Under the pieces are notes generated by a model. It did not search any database. It was given only the letters and a program-made list of their open reading frames with translations, and had not been told where the DNA came from. Of a stretch of 64,000 bases of DNA, positions 38,809 to 46,674 are shown piece by piece. Origin of the DNA: LMUY01 sp964245075 (GTDB lineage: Bacteria; Pseudomonadota; Alphaproteobacteria; Acetobacterales; Acetobacteraceae); the NCBI GenBank assembly GCA_964245075.1, contig CAXTLC010000013.1:6686-70685 (forward strand), in the 5' to 3' direction. Each line of letters begins with the position of its first letter. The first letter of the stretch is position 1. A program made the position numbers and the translations under genes.

Positions 38809-39383
38809 TCCGCCATCTGGGGCATGGCGACCAGGACGCTGGTGGAAAGGTTGACCGCCCCCACCAGGACCACTGCGCGCCACGCCGAAAGGTCCAGCGC
38901 GTGGCGGGCCAGGAACCAATGCAGCCAGAGCCCATAGGAGAACAGCGCGACCACGCCCACGCCGAGCGCCGTGTTGCCGTCCAGCCCGAACGCCATCAGC
39001 ACCGACATGAGCATCAGCATGGCCATCAGCACCACCGGCGTTGCCCATTGGCACCAGCAGAACGCGGCGGCGAAGCGCGGCCACTGCGGTGCGCGGCCCC
39101 AGCGCCGGGCGATGTCGAACGACAGCACGAGGGGGGTCATCAGCGCGACCGAGACGGCGAGCAGGTCGCCAACCGCATCGGGCTTGCCGCCCAGCAGGGC
39201 CACGGCGGCGCCAACCAGCACGAACGCGATCAAGGGCGTCATCGCCGCCAGCACCGCGTGCTGCGTGTTGCCGAAATGGCGCAGCCCATCCGCCCGCCCG
39301 CGCGCGACCTGGACAATGCCGAGCATCACCGTCCCGAACGGCGTGAAAGGCGGTCCGGGCAACTTCTTCGGGGAAATGGTCAC
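38778..39383 (-). CDS. Yip1-like multispanning membrane protein
   Basis: The 201-residue protein has an N-terminal amphipathic lead and five hydrophobic segments (for example LAAMTPLIAFVLVGAAVALLGG and PVVLMAMLMLMSVLMAFGL). The organisation resembles bacterial Yip1-domain proteins, whose role is unknown. Conserved charged residues in loops (RHFGNTQHAV; DIARRWGR) are not diagnostic. Its start lies within 4 nt of the dapE stop, so it is probably the last gene of the dapD-dapE transcript. Confidence 0.65.
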   Translation of the reverse strand: MTISPKKLPGPPFTPFGTVMLGIVQVARGRADGLRHFGNTQHAVLAAMTPLIAFVLVGAAVALLGGKPDAVGDLLAVSVALMTPLVLSFDIARRWGRAPQWPRFAAAFCWCQWATPVVLMAMLMLMSVLMAFGLDGNTALGVGVVALFSYGLWLHWFLARHALDLSAWRAVVLVGAVNLSTSVLVAMPQMADYLLNGPAPP

Positions 39384-40489
39384 GATAGGAAGGCGTGTAG
39401 CACGGCGCGGTACACCGCCGTCAGCCTGCGTAGATCTGTTACTGGGACGTGCTCGTCCGCCATGTGCATGGTGGCGCCGACCAAGCCGAACTCGGCCACC
39501 GGGCAGTAGCGCGAGATGAACCGCGCGTCCGAGGTGCCGCCGCCGGTATCCAGGCGCGGCGATATTCCCGTGACCTCCCTCACCGCCCGGGCGAGGAGTT
39601 CGGTTTGCGGTCCCGGCGTCGTCAGGAAGGCTTCGCCGCTGACCGACACGTCCAAGGCGCTTCGCTCCGCGTGCCGGGCAAGCACGGCTTGCAGCCAGGC
39701 TTCCAGCGACGCGCCGGTGTGCCGGTCATTGAACCGGATGTTCAGCCGCGCATGGGCGGCTGCGGGCACCAGGTTGGTGGCCGGGTTGCCAACGTCCACG
39801 CTGGTCACTTGCAGGCTGGACGGCTCGAACCAGTCCGTCCCGGCATCGAGCGGCGCCGCCGTCAGGTCCGCGAGAGCCCCGACCAGCCGATGCACCGGGT
39901 TGTCCACCCGGGCGGGATAGGCGACGTGGCCCTGCACCCCGGCCACCGTCACGCGGGCGTTCAGGCTGCCGCGGCGGCCGATCTTGATCACCTCGCCCAG
40001 CTGGGCGGGGTTGGTCGGCTCACCCACCAGGCAGAAATCCGGAAGATGGCCGTGCGCTCCCATCCACTCCAGCACCCGCACGGTTCCGCCGGTCGCCGGG
40101 CCTTCCTCATCCCCGGTGATCAGCAGGCTGATGCTGCCGCTTGCGGGCTGCGCGGCGACGGCGGCCAGGAAGGCGGCGACGGCGCCCTTCATGTCGCAAG
40201 CGCCGCGGCCCCACACCGCGCCGTCCCGCAGCACGCCGCCGAACGGGTCGGCGGACCAGGCAGCCTCGCCCGGCGGCACCACGTCCGTGTGCCCGGCGAA
40301 GCACAGGTGCGGCCCGGCCGCGCCGCGCCGCGCGAACAGGTTGGGCGTGCCGTCGAACGCGAGCCGGTGCACCGTGAAGCCCAGCCCGGCCGCCGCGTCC
40401 GCCACCACCCCAAGCGCGCCCGCGTCGGCGGGGGTGACGGACGGGCAGCGGATCAGCGCCTGCGTCAGGGCGACCGGGTCGAGCGTCAA
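39380..40489 (-). CDS. dapE: Succinyl-diaminopimelate desuccinylase
   Basis: This M20-family zinc enzyme of the lysine/diaminopimelate pathway is 369 residues. A TTG start overlapping the dapD stop (TTGA) is chosen because it gives the family N-terminus LDPVALTQALIRCPSVTP. Zinc ligands and catalytic residues appear in CFAGHTDVVPPG, WGRGACDMKGAVAAF, LLITGDEEGPATGG, CLVGEPT and the late MADEHVPV. A longer frame upstream overlaps dapD entirely and is rejected. Confidence 0.93.
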   Translation of the reverse strand: MTLDPVALTQALIRCPSVTPADAGALGVVADAAAGLGFTVHRLAFDGTPNLFARRGAAGPHLCFAGHTDVVPPGEAAWSADPFGGVLRDGAVWGRGACDMKGAVAAFLAAVAAQPASGSISLLITGDEEGPATGGTVRVLEWMGAHGHLPDFCLVGEPTNPAQLGEVIKIGRRGSLNARVTVAGVQGHVAYPARVDNPVHRLVGALADLTAAPLDAGTDWFEPSSLQVTSVDVGNPATNLVPAAAHARLNIRFNDRHTGASLEAWLQAVLARHAERSALDVSVSGEAFLTTPGPQTELLARAVREVTGISPRLDTGGGTSDARFISRYCPVAEFGLVGATMHMADEHVPVTDLRRLTAVYRAVLHAFLS

Positions 40490-41319
40490 TCCCGCAGCAG
40501 CTCGTTGATGGACGTCTTGGAGCGGGTCTGCGCGTCCACCCGCTTCACGATGACGGCGCAATACAGCGACGGCCCCGGCGTGCCATCCGGCAAGGGGCGG
40601 CCCGGCATGGCGCCCGGCACCACCACGGAGTACGGCGGCACCCGGCCGGTAAACACCTCGCCGGTGCTGCGGTCCACGATGCGGGTCGAAGCGCCGAGGA
40701 ACACGCCCATGGACAGCACGCTGCCCTGGCCAACGACCACGCCTTCCGCGACTTCGGAGCGGGCGCCGATGAAGCAATCGTCCTCGATGATGACAGGGGC
40801 GGCCTGCAACGGTTCCAGCACGCCGCCGATGCCTGCCCCGCCCGAGATGTGGCACCGCGCGCCGATCTGCGCGCAGGACCCGACCGTCACCCACGTGTCC
40901 ACCATGGTGTTGGCGCCGACATGGGCGCCGACGTTGACGAAGGATGGCATCAGCACGACGCCCGGCGCGATGAAGGCGGACCGGCGCACCACGGAGCCGG
41001 GCACGGCGCGGAAACCCGCCGCGCGGAAACGGTTCTCACCCCAGCCGGCAGTTTTCAGCGGCACCTTGTCCCAGGCGCCGCCCTCCATGGGGGCAGAGTC
41101 GGCCAGCCGGAACGACAGCAGCACCGCCTTCTTCAGCCATTCATGCACCGTCCAACCGCCGTCCGCGGGGCTGGCCACGCGCAGCCGGCCGGCGTCCAGC
41201 GCTTCCAGCGCCGCTTCCACTGCGTCCCGCGTGGGGCCGGCCGTGCTGGCGGATACGGTGTCCCGCCGCTCCCAGCCTGCCTCGATCGTGCTGCGCAGGG
41301 CGGTGTCATCCATCTTCAC
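40486..41319 (-). CDS. dapD: Tetrahydrodipicolinate N-succinyltransferase
   Basis: The 277-residue trimeric left-handed beta-helix enzyme precedes DapE in the succinylase lysine pathway. Hexapeptide repeats span about 105-225 (SFVNVGAHVGANTMVDTWVTVGSCAQIG and GGVLEPLQAAPVIIEDDCFIGARSEV). A GTG start at 41319 with AAAGG 6 nt upstream is used; ATG 41313 is an alternative. Operon order is dapD, dapE, membrane protein. Confidence 0.95.
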   Translation of the reverse strand: MKMDDTALRSTIEAGWERRDTVSASTAGPTRDAVEAALEALDAGRLRVASPADGGWTVHEWLKKAVLLSFRLADSAPMEGGAWDKVPLKTAGWGENRFRAAGFRAVPGSVVRRSAFIAPGVVLMPSFVNVGAHVGANTMVDTWVTVGSCAQIGARCHISGGAGIGGVLEPLQAAPVIIEDDCFIGARSEVAEGVVVGQGSVLSMGVFLGASTRIVDRSTGEVFTGRVPPYSVVVPGAMPGRPLPDGTPGPSLYCAVIVKRVDAQTRSKTSINELLRD

Positions 41320-41419
41320 GCCGAACCTTTCCGGGAAGCGCGGACCATGCGCAGCGCCCTTCTGCCTGTCAAACGATGCCAGCAGCGTCCTAACGCCGCG
41401 TTAACCGGCTTGAGACAGA

Positions 41420-42778
41420 ATGGCCCCAAGCGACAACGGGGCGAATCGCATGGATGGTGCAGCGGCGTGCTTGGCCGGCTTGGGTGACGCGGACCGGTGG
41501 CGGGCGCTGTTGTCCATGTCTGCCGCATTTGCGTTCGAGACGGATGCAGCCGGCCGCCTGACCTTCATCTCGCCGCAGACCGTTCTGGGCTGGGAAAGCC
41601 ATACGCTGCTGGGCCGGCCCGCGAAGGCGCTGCTTGCCGGGCCAAGTGCCTTACATGACCCGTTCGCCCGCGGTCCCGGCTTCGCTCACCGGCGTGCGCT
41701 GTTCCAGCAGGCGGATGGCCGCGCGACCTTGCTGAACCTGACTGCCGCGCCCTTGCCAGGGGACCGGGCAGGCATGCGCGGCGTTGCGAGCGAGGTCACC
41801 GGGCAGGACAACGCTTCGGCCGCCTCGCTCCGCCGCAACGAGGTCGTGGAGCGGATCCTGTGGCAAGTCCGGCAAGAGGTGGCGGCCCCAAGGATGATGG
41901 CGGCGGTGCTGGAGGGCCTCCTCGCCGCGCTGGACGCGGAAGGCAGCGCGATCGTGGACCTGCTGGCCGGCCCTGGCGGGGAAGCGCTGCTGCATGGCGC
42001 CGGGGAGGCGCCAAGCCCAACCCTGTCCGGCATGATGGACAGCCTGATGGCCGAAACGCTCGACCCGGTGGTTTACGCCGTCGAGGGCCGCCCGGTGATG
42101 GCCTGCCCGAGCTACACGAAATTCGGCACCCGCGCCGGACTCTGCGTATGGCGTTCGCCCGGCGCCCGTCGTTGGGAGGAAAGCGACGCGCTGCTGGTGT
42201 CCTCCGTCATGGCGGTCATTCGCATGGTGCTGGAACACGAGGCGATGCAGCTTGAGATGGCGAAGCAGGCCCGCACTGACCCCCTCACCGGCCTGGTGAA
42301 CCGCCGCTCGTTCGTCGAGGAAGTCGGCCGCCGGATCGACCGGCTGGACCGGGAAGGCCTTCCCGGCACGCTGATGTACGTGGACCTCGATCACTTCAAG
42401 CAATTGAACGACAGTTGCGGGCACGAGGCCGGAGACCGCGCGCTGGTGCAGGCCGCCGTCCTGCTGCGCAACACCGTCCGCCCGGCGGATATCGTGGCCA
42501 GGCTGGGCGGGGACGAGTTCGCGATGTGGCTGGACGGCTCCGACGAGCTGACGGCCGCGGAGCGGGCGGAGCGGCTGCGGGTGAGCGGTCCTGCCATCTT
42601 CGCCGCGGTGCTGCCCGACACTGCGCCGCTCCTGTCAACCTCCGTCGGCATCGCGGCGCGCCATCCGCATGCCGGGGAAGCGCTGGAGGAGGTGATGCGC
42701 CGCGCCGACCTCGCGATGTACGACGTCAAGCGGGCGGGCCGCGCCCACTGGAAGGTCGCGCGGAATCCATCATTCTGA
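41420..42778 (+). CDS. Sensor diguanylate cyclase (PAS-GAF-like-GGDEF)
   Basis: The 452-residue soluble protein has a PAS-like N-domain (about 25-125; AAFAFETDAAGRLTFISPQTVLGWE), a GAF-like middle part (about 140-270) and a C-terminal GGDEF domain. The active site GGDEF is intact at 363-367, and a product-inhibition I-site RxxD (RPAD, 354-357) lies five residues before it, so it should make c-di-GMP with feedback control. No EAL domain. The gene is divergent from dapD. Confidence 0.9.
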   Translation: MAPSDNGANRMDGAAACLAGLGDADRWRALLSMSAAFAFETDAAGRLTFISPQTVLGWESHTLLGRPAKALLAGPSALHDPFARGPGFAHRRALFQQADGRATLLNLTAAPLPGDRAGMRGVASEVTGQDNASAASLRRNEVVERILWQVRQEVAAPRMMAAVLEGLLAALDAEGSAIVDLLAGPGGEALLHGAGEAPSPTLSGMMDSLMAETLDPVVYAVEGRPVMACPSYTKFGTRAGLCVWRSPGARRWEESDALLVSSVMAVIRMVLEHEAMQLEMAKQARTDPLTGLVNRRSFVEEVGRRIDRLDREGLPGTLMYVDLDHFKQLNDSCGHEAGDRALVQAAVLLRNTVRPADIVARLGGDEFAMWLDGSDELTAAERAERLRVSGPAIFAAVLPDTAPLLSTSVGIAARHPHAGEALEEVMRRADLAMYDVKRAGRAHWKVARNPSF

Positions 42779-42790
42779 GGACGACAAAGT

Positions 42791-42830
42791 GTCCGGTCCG
42801 GCGGGCCGCAACGGGCTGACGCGGCCGGAC
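42791..42830. repeat. GC-rich inverted repeat upstream of thiM
   Basis: GTCCGG/CCGGAC (42791-42796 with 42825-42830) and GGCCGC/GCGGCC (42804-42809 with 42821-42826) can form competing stems in the 72-nt space between the GGDEF gene and thiM. It may be a terminator for the former. It lacks the CUGAGA and ACCUGA cores of a TPP riboswitch. Confidence 0.4.
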
Positions 42831-42850
42831 GGCGGGGGTAAGCACATGGC

Positions 42851-43651
42851 ATGCCCGCACATTCCGCAACTTCGGCCGGCGCGACACTTGCGGCGCTGCG
42901 CGGCAAGCGGCCGTTGGTGCATTGCCTGACCAACCCCGTCGCGGCCAACCTCACGGCCAACGCGCTGCTCTGCCTCGGCGCGTCACCGCTGATGGCGGAG
43001 ACGGAGGGCGAGATGCAGGCGGTGGCTGCCGTCTCCGACGCGCTCCTCGTCAACCTGGGCATGGCCAATCCGGCTCGCATGGAGGCCGCCACCTTGGCAA
43101 TCGCCGCTGCCCGGCAAGGGGGGACGCCTTGGGTGCTCGATCCGGTCGCGGCCGGCGCAGTTCCCGCGCGCACTGTCCTGGCCCGAGCCATGGCGGCGGC
43201 CAAGCCCAGCCTGATCAAGGGCAACGCGTCCGAAATCCTCGCCGTCGCCGGCGTGGAGGCAGGCGGGCGCGGCACTGATGCGCGCCATGACCCCGAATCC
43301 GTGCTGGACCCGGCACGGCGGCTTGCGCGCGAAACCGAAGCCGTGGTGGCGATCACAGGCCCCGTGGACTGGGTGACCGACGGGGAACGGACGCTTGCGG
43401 TACGGCATGGGCATCCGGTCATGGCGCAGATCAGCGCCCTGGGCTGTGTTGCGGGCGCAATCGCCGCCGCTTGCCTCACGGCCCAGCCCGACCGCCTGCT
43501 CGCCGCCTGCCACGCCCTGGAGCTCCTCGGCATTGCGGGGGAGCGCGCGGGCGGACAGGCGGCCGGCCCCGGCTCCTTCGTCCCCGCGCTGCTGGACGCG
43601 CTCTGGTTGCTGGACCCGGCGGACGCGGCGTTCGCTCCATGCCCAGCGTGA
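42851..43651 (+). CDS. thiM: Hydroxyethylthiazole kinase
   Basis: This thiamine salvage enzyme phosphorylates 4-methyl-5-hydroxyethylthiazole. The 266-residue protein has VHCLTNPVAANLTANALLCLGASPLMAE, WVLDPVAAGAVPART and KPSLIKGNASEI, the ribokinase-like features of ThiM. The catalytic Cys region reads SALGCVAGA in place of the more usual GTGC, keeping the Cys. thiE and thiD are not adjacent, and the 3' end overlaps an MFS gene by 13 bp. Confidence 0.88.
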   Translation: MPAHSATSAGATLAALRGKRPLVHCLTNPVAANLTANALLCLGASPLMAETEGEMQAVAAVSDALLVNLGMANPARMEAATLAIAAARQGGTPWVLDPVAAGAVPARTVLARAMAAAKPSLIKGNASEILAVAGVEAGGRGTDARHDPESVLDPARRLARETEAVVAITGPVDWVTDGERTLAVRHGHPVMAQISALGCVAGAIAAACLTAQPDRLLAACHALELLGIAGERAGGQAAGPGSFVPALLDALWLLDPADAAFAPCPA

Positions 43652-44871
43652 CGCCGGATCGGGACCGGCCGCGCCTGGATGGCAGGCGCTGGGCCATTCT
43701 GCTGGTGGCGTGGGCGGCTTTCCTGATGAGTTTCGCTGACCGGCTCGCCTGGGGAAACGCTGCGTCCGCGGTCGGCGCGTCGTTGTCGCTGCCACTGGCC
43801 GCGCTCGGGGTCTTCGTCACCGCCTTCTACGCCGGCTACGTCGCGTCCAACGTGCTGGCCGGGTTCGCGGCTGACTGGGCGGGACCGCGCGCTGCGCTCG
43901 GCGGGTCCTTGCTGCTGCTGGGCGGCGCCACGTTCCTGTTCGGCTCCACCCGCTCGGTTGCCGCAGGCCTCGCCGTGCAGGCGCTCATGGGATTGGCCGC
44001 GGGTGCGGACTATGCGGCCGGCGTGAAGCTGATCACGGCATGGTTCGGGCGGTTGCAGCGCGGGCGGGCCATGGGGCTGTTCATGACCGCGACGTCCCTT
44101 GCGGTCGTGCTGACCAACCTGGCGGTCCCGGCCCTGCTGGCCGCCATAGGATGGCCCGGCACGTACCGCGTGCTCGGCCTGATCACCGCCGCGCTGGGCG
44201 TGGTCGCCATCGCCACCGTGCGCGACACGCCGCTCGCCGCTGCGCCGGCCCAGGCCATGCCGCGATGGGGATTGCTGCTGCGAAACCGGCAGCTTCGGCT
44301 GTTGGGCGTGGCGGGATTCGGCGCGTTGTGGGGAACGTGGGGGTTCGCGTTCTGGGCCAGCACGCTCATGGTGCGCGGGCACGGCCTGTCACCCAGGCAG
44401 GGCGGGTTCGTCGTGGCGCTGTTCGGGGCGGGCGCGATCGTGGCCAAGCCCACGATCGGCTTGTTGTCGGACCTGATGGGCGGCCGGCGCAAGCCGTTGG
44501 TCATCGCCTCCCTGTTGTTCTTCGTTCTCATGCTGCTGGTGTTCTCGCGGCTGGAAACGTTCGGCGCGTTCGCGGTGGCCGGGCCGCTGCTGGGCGTGGG
44601 CGCTTTCGCCTACAGCCCGCTGATGAACACCATGGTGGCCGAGGCATCCGGCCCGGCGCTGGCGGCCAGCGGCGCGGGTGTCACCAACGCGTTCTGGAAC
44701 CTCGGCAACGTCATCGTGCCCAGCTTGGTCGGCTTCGTGTTCACCCTGACCGGCTCATTCGCGGTGGCGTTCCTCACCCTCGCCGCCGGGCCGCTGTTCG
44801 GGGCGGCGTGCATGGCGTTCACGGGGGACGCTGTTTCTACAAGGATGCAAGGCGTCAGGGCCGTCCCGTGA
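43639..44871 (+). CDS. MFS transporter coupled to thiM
   Basis: The 410-residue protein has about 12 membrane helices. The N-terminal half carries FADRLAWGNAASAVGASL and GFAADWAGPRAALGGSL (loop 2-3), and the second half has IGLLSDLMGGRRKPLVIASL. It resembles anion/organic-acid symporters of the MFS. Its start lies inside the last codons of thiM (13-bp overlap), so a role in taking up a thiamine precursor is a reasonable inference. It overlaps the convergent gene by 17 bp. Confidence 0.8.
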   Translation: MPSVTPDRDRPRLDGRRWAILLVAWAAFLMSFADRLAWGNAASAVGASLSLPLAALGVFVTAFYAGYVASNVLAGFAADWAGPRAALGGSLLLLGGATFLFGSTRSVAAGLAVQALMGLAAGADYAAGVKLITAWFGRLQRGRAMGLFMTATSLAVVLTNLAVPALLAAIGWPGTYRVLGLITAALGVVAIATVRDTPLAAAPAQAMPRWGLLLRNRQLRLLGVAGFGALWGTWGFAFWASTLMVRGHGLSPRQGGFVVALFGAGAIVAKPTIGLLSDLMGGRRKPLVIASLLFFVLMLLVFSRLETFGAFAVAGPLLGVGAFAYSPLMNTMVAEASGPALAASGAGVTNAFWNLGNVIVPSLVGFVFTLTGSFAVAFLTLAAGPLFGAACMAFTGDAVSTRMQGVRAVP

Positions 44872-45643
44872 CGGACGCCGCCAGCACCGCCAACCGGTCA
44901 CCCAGGCCGCGCGGGGCCGGGTTGCCCGGGCGGCGCAGATCCCGTCCAGCAAGCGTCCCGACCAGCCCGGCCGGCACGGCCCGCCGCGGCAGCCGCGCCG
45001 TCCGCCCGGCGGCGAGCCAGTCCCGCGCCCGCCTGGCCAGTTCGGCGATGGTGCGCGCCACCTCCGGCGCATCGGGGGCCGCGAGGACCGCTTCCACGCT
45101 GGTGCCGTTCGCTGCGAGCAGGTCCTCGGGCAGCAGGCAGCGCCCGGCGCGCGCCAGGGCCGCCACGGTCCGCAGGGTGCCCGCCGCACCGTAGGCGGCG
45201 CCGAGCGCGCGAAGGCCGGGCGCGTCCGGCACGCCGAGCAGGCGCCCGGCGGCCAGCGCGACGCCGCCGGGTCCGGCCAGCATCGCCGCGTCCCAGTCCG
45301 CCTGGCTCGGCACGGTGTCCACTTCGGCTTCCCGCGCATCGATGACCGCAAGCAGCTCCGCCCGGTCCACCCGGCCGGCGTCCAGCAGGGCGGTCAGCGG
45401 GGTCGCCACCTCGTGCGGCTTGGCGACGCCGTCCACGACCTCGCGCCACCATTGCAGGCGGATCATCGCCAGCATCGGCTCCCGCACCACGGCGCGCGCG
45501 CGGGCCAGCTCGTGGTTGAAGGCATACAAGGCGAACAGCGCTTCCCGCTCGGCGGCCGGTGCGAAGAGGGCGGTCAGGAACCGGTCGGGGTCCGCGCGGC
45601 GGACGATGGCACCCAAGGGGGAGAGTGTGTTTGTGTCGGCCAT
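44855..45643 (-). CDS. Squalene/phytoene synthase-like protein, NDUFAF6 type
   Basis: The 262-residue all-helical protein belongs to the squalene/phytoene synthase superfamily but lacks both catalytic Asp-rich motifs: the first is replaced by AFNHELARARAVV, the second by GAAGTLRTVAALA. The IRLQWWREVVDG sequence is typical of the NDUFAF6-like branch, whose mitochondrial member assists complex I assembly. Prenyl-transferase activity is therefore unlikely. It is single-standing, divergent from sodB. Confidence 0.8.
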   Translation of the reverse strand: MADTNTLSPLGAIVRRADPDRFLTALFAPAAEREALFALYAFNHELARARAVVREPMLAMIRLQWWREVVDGVAKPHEVATPLTALLDAGRVDRAELLAVIDAREAEVDTVPSQADWDAAMLAGPGGVALAAGRLLGVPDAPGLRALGAAYGAAGTLRTVAALARAGRCLLPEDLLAANGTSVEAVLAAPDAPEVARTIAELARRARDWLAAGRTARLPRRAVPAGLVGTLAGRDLRRPGNPAPRGLGDRLAVLAASVTGRP

Positions 45644-45729
45644 GGAACGCAGATGGGGCCAGGCGCGCTTGACGGGAAGCGGGCCGGGCAGGAGTGTCCG
45701 CCCATCGCAGCTTCCAGGAGGATACCGCT

Positions 45730-46329
45730 ATGGCGTTCGAACTTCCGCCCCTGCCCTACCCGCATTCCGCGCTGGCCGAGCGCGGCATGTGCCAGGAAAC
45801 GTTGGAACTGCACCATGACAAGCACCACCAGGCCTACGTCACCGCGCTGAACGGCTTCGTGGAGAAGGACAGCGCGTTGCAAGGCAAGTCTCTGGACGAG
45901 ATCGTGTCGTCCACCGCGACGGCGGGCGGCCCGGTGTTCAACAACGCCGGCCAACATTGGAACCACATCCTATTCTGGCAGGCGATGAGCCCGACCGAGG
46001 GCGGCAAGGTGCCGGGCAAGCTGGAAAGCAAGATCAGCGAAGACCTCGGCGGCATGGACAAGTTCAAGGAAGCGTTCAAGGCCGCCGCGACCAGCCAGTT
46101 CGGCTCCGGCTGGGCTTGGCTGGTGCTCGGCACCGACGGCAAGCTGAAGGTGACCAAGACGCCGAACGGCTCCAACCCGCTCGCGACCGGGGAAGGCAAG
46201 GCGCTGCTCGGGATCGACGTGTGGGAGCACAGCTACTACCTGGACTTCCGCAACCGGCGTCCGGATTACGTGACGAACTGGCTGGACAAGCTGGCGAACT
46301 ACGAGTTCGCGGCAAGCCAGATGGGCTGA
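45730..46329 (+). CDS. sodB: Superoxide dismutase (Fe/Mn family)
   Basis: The 199-residue enzyme starts MAFELPPLPYPHSAL, with AGGAGG 8 nt upstream. Metal ligands are present in ELHHDKHHQAYV (His), NNAGQHWNHILFW (His) and DVWEHSYY (Asp, His). AGQHWNH, with Gln in the N-terminal half of this motif, and the overall pattern favour the iron form. Detoxifies superoxide in the cytosol. Confidence 0.95.
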   Translation: MAFELPPLPYPHSALAERGMCQETLELHHDKHHQAYVTALNGFVEKDSALQGKSLDEIVSSTATAGGPVFNNAGQHWNHILFWQAMSPTEGGKVPGKLESKISEDLGGMDKFKEAFKAAATSQFGSGWAWLVLGTDGKLKVTKTPNGSNPLATGEGKALLGIDVWEHSYYLDFRNRRPDYVTNWLDKLANYEFAASQMG

Positions 46330-46355
46330 CGCCGTTCCTTTAAGCCGCGTGCCCG

Positions 46356-46383
46356 CCCCTCTCCGCCCGGGAGAGGGGCTTGG
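46356..46383. repeat. GC-rich palindromic intergenic repeat, copy 3
   Basis: CCCCTCTCC and GGAGAGGGG flank a short loop just after sodB, the best preserved of the three copies (see 10877 and 26318). It may act as the sodB terminator. It is followed by GCTTGG in place of GCTGGGTGAGGG. Confidence 0.6.
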
Positions 46384-46399
46384 CCGGGAAAGTCCTCGA

Positions 46400-46636
46400 T
46401 TGAACGTGCAGCGCCGTCTTCTCACCCTGCTCGCCTTGACGCCGCTGGCCGGGTGCGCCGTCCAGTTTGGAGGTCCGCCGCTTGGCTCGGCCATGTCGCC
46501 GCCCGCGGCGGAGTCGTCGCAAAGCGAGCCGCAGCCGCCCGGCAGCCTGCCCCCAGGCGCGGAGGGGGTTGCCTCACCCGGGCCGAACGCCACGCAACCG
46601 AACCGCGCCAGCGTGACCGTGTCCCAGCCGCGCTGA
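46400..46636 (+). CDS. Small putative lipoprotein
   Basis: From a TTG (46400; GTG 46406 is possible) the frame encodes about 78 residues with a short basic N-region, a Leu-rich core and the lipobox LAGC (…LLTLLALTPLAGC), so Cys19 would be lipidated. The mature part is Pro/Ser/Gly-rich and probably disordered. I know of no named family. A ribosome-like GGGAAAG lies about 10 nt upstream. Confidence 0.5.
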   Translation: MNVQRRLLTLLALTPLAGCAVQFGGPPLGSAMSPPAAESSQSEPQPPGSLPPGAEGVASPGPNATQPNRASVTVSQPR

Positions 46637-46674
46637 GGCTTGCGCCGTCCTCGCCTGCGAGGGACACAGCCGGC

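Noticed and set aside
42779..42850. Possible TPP riboswitch before thiM
   Set aside because: The region has GC-rich pairing but lacks the CUGAGA and ACCUGA/GGAUAAU cores needed for TPP recognition.
46349..46400. N-terminal extension of the small lipoprotein
   Set aside because: It would put a Pro/Arg/Gly-rich tail ahead of a good lipoprotein signal and runs through the palindromic repeat.
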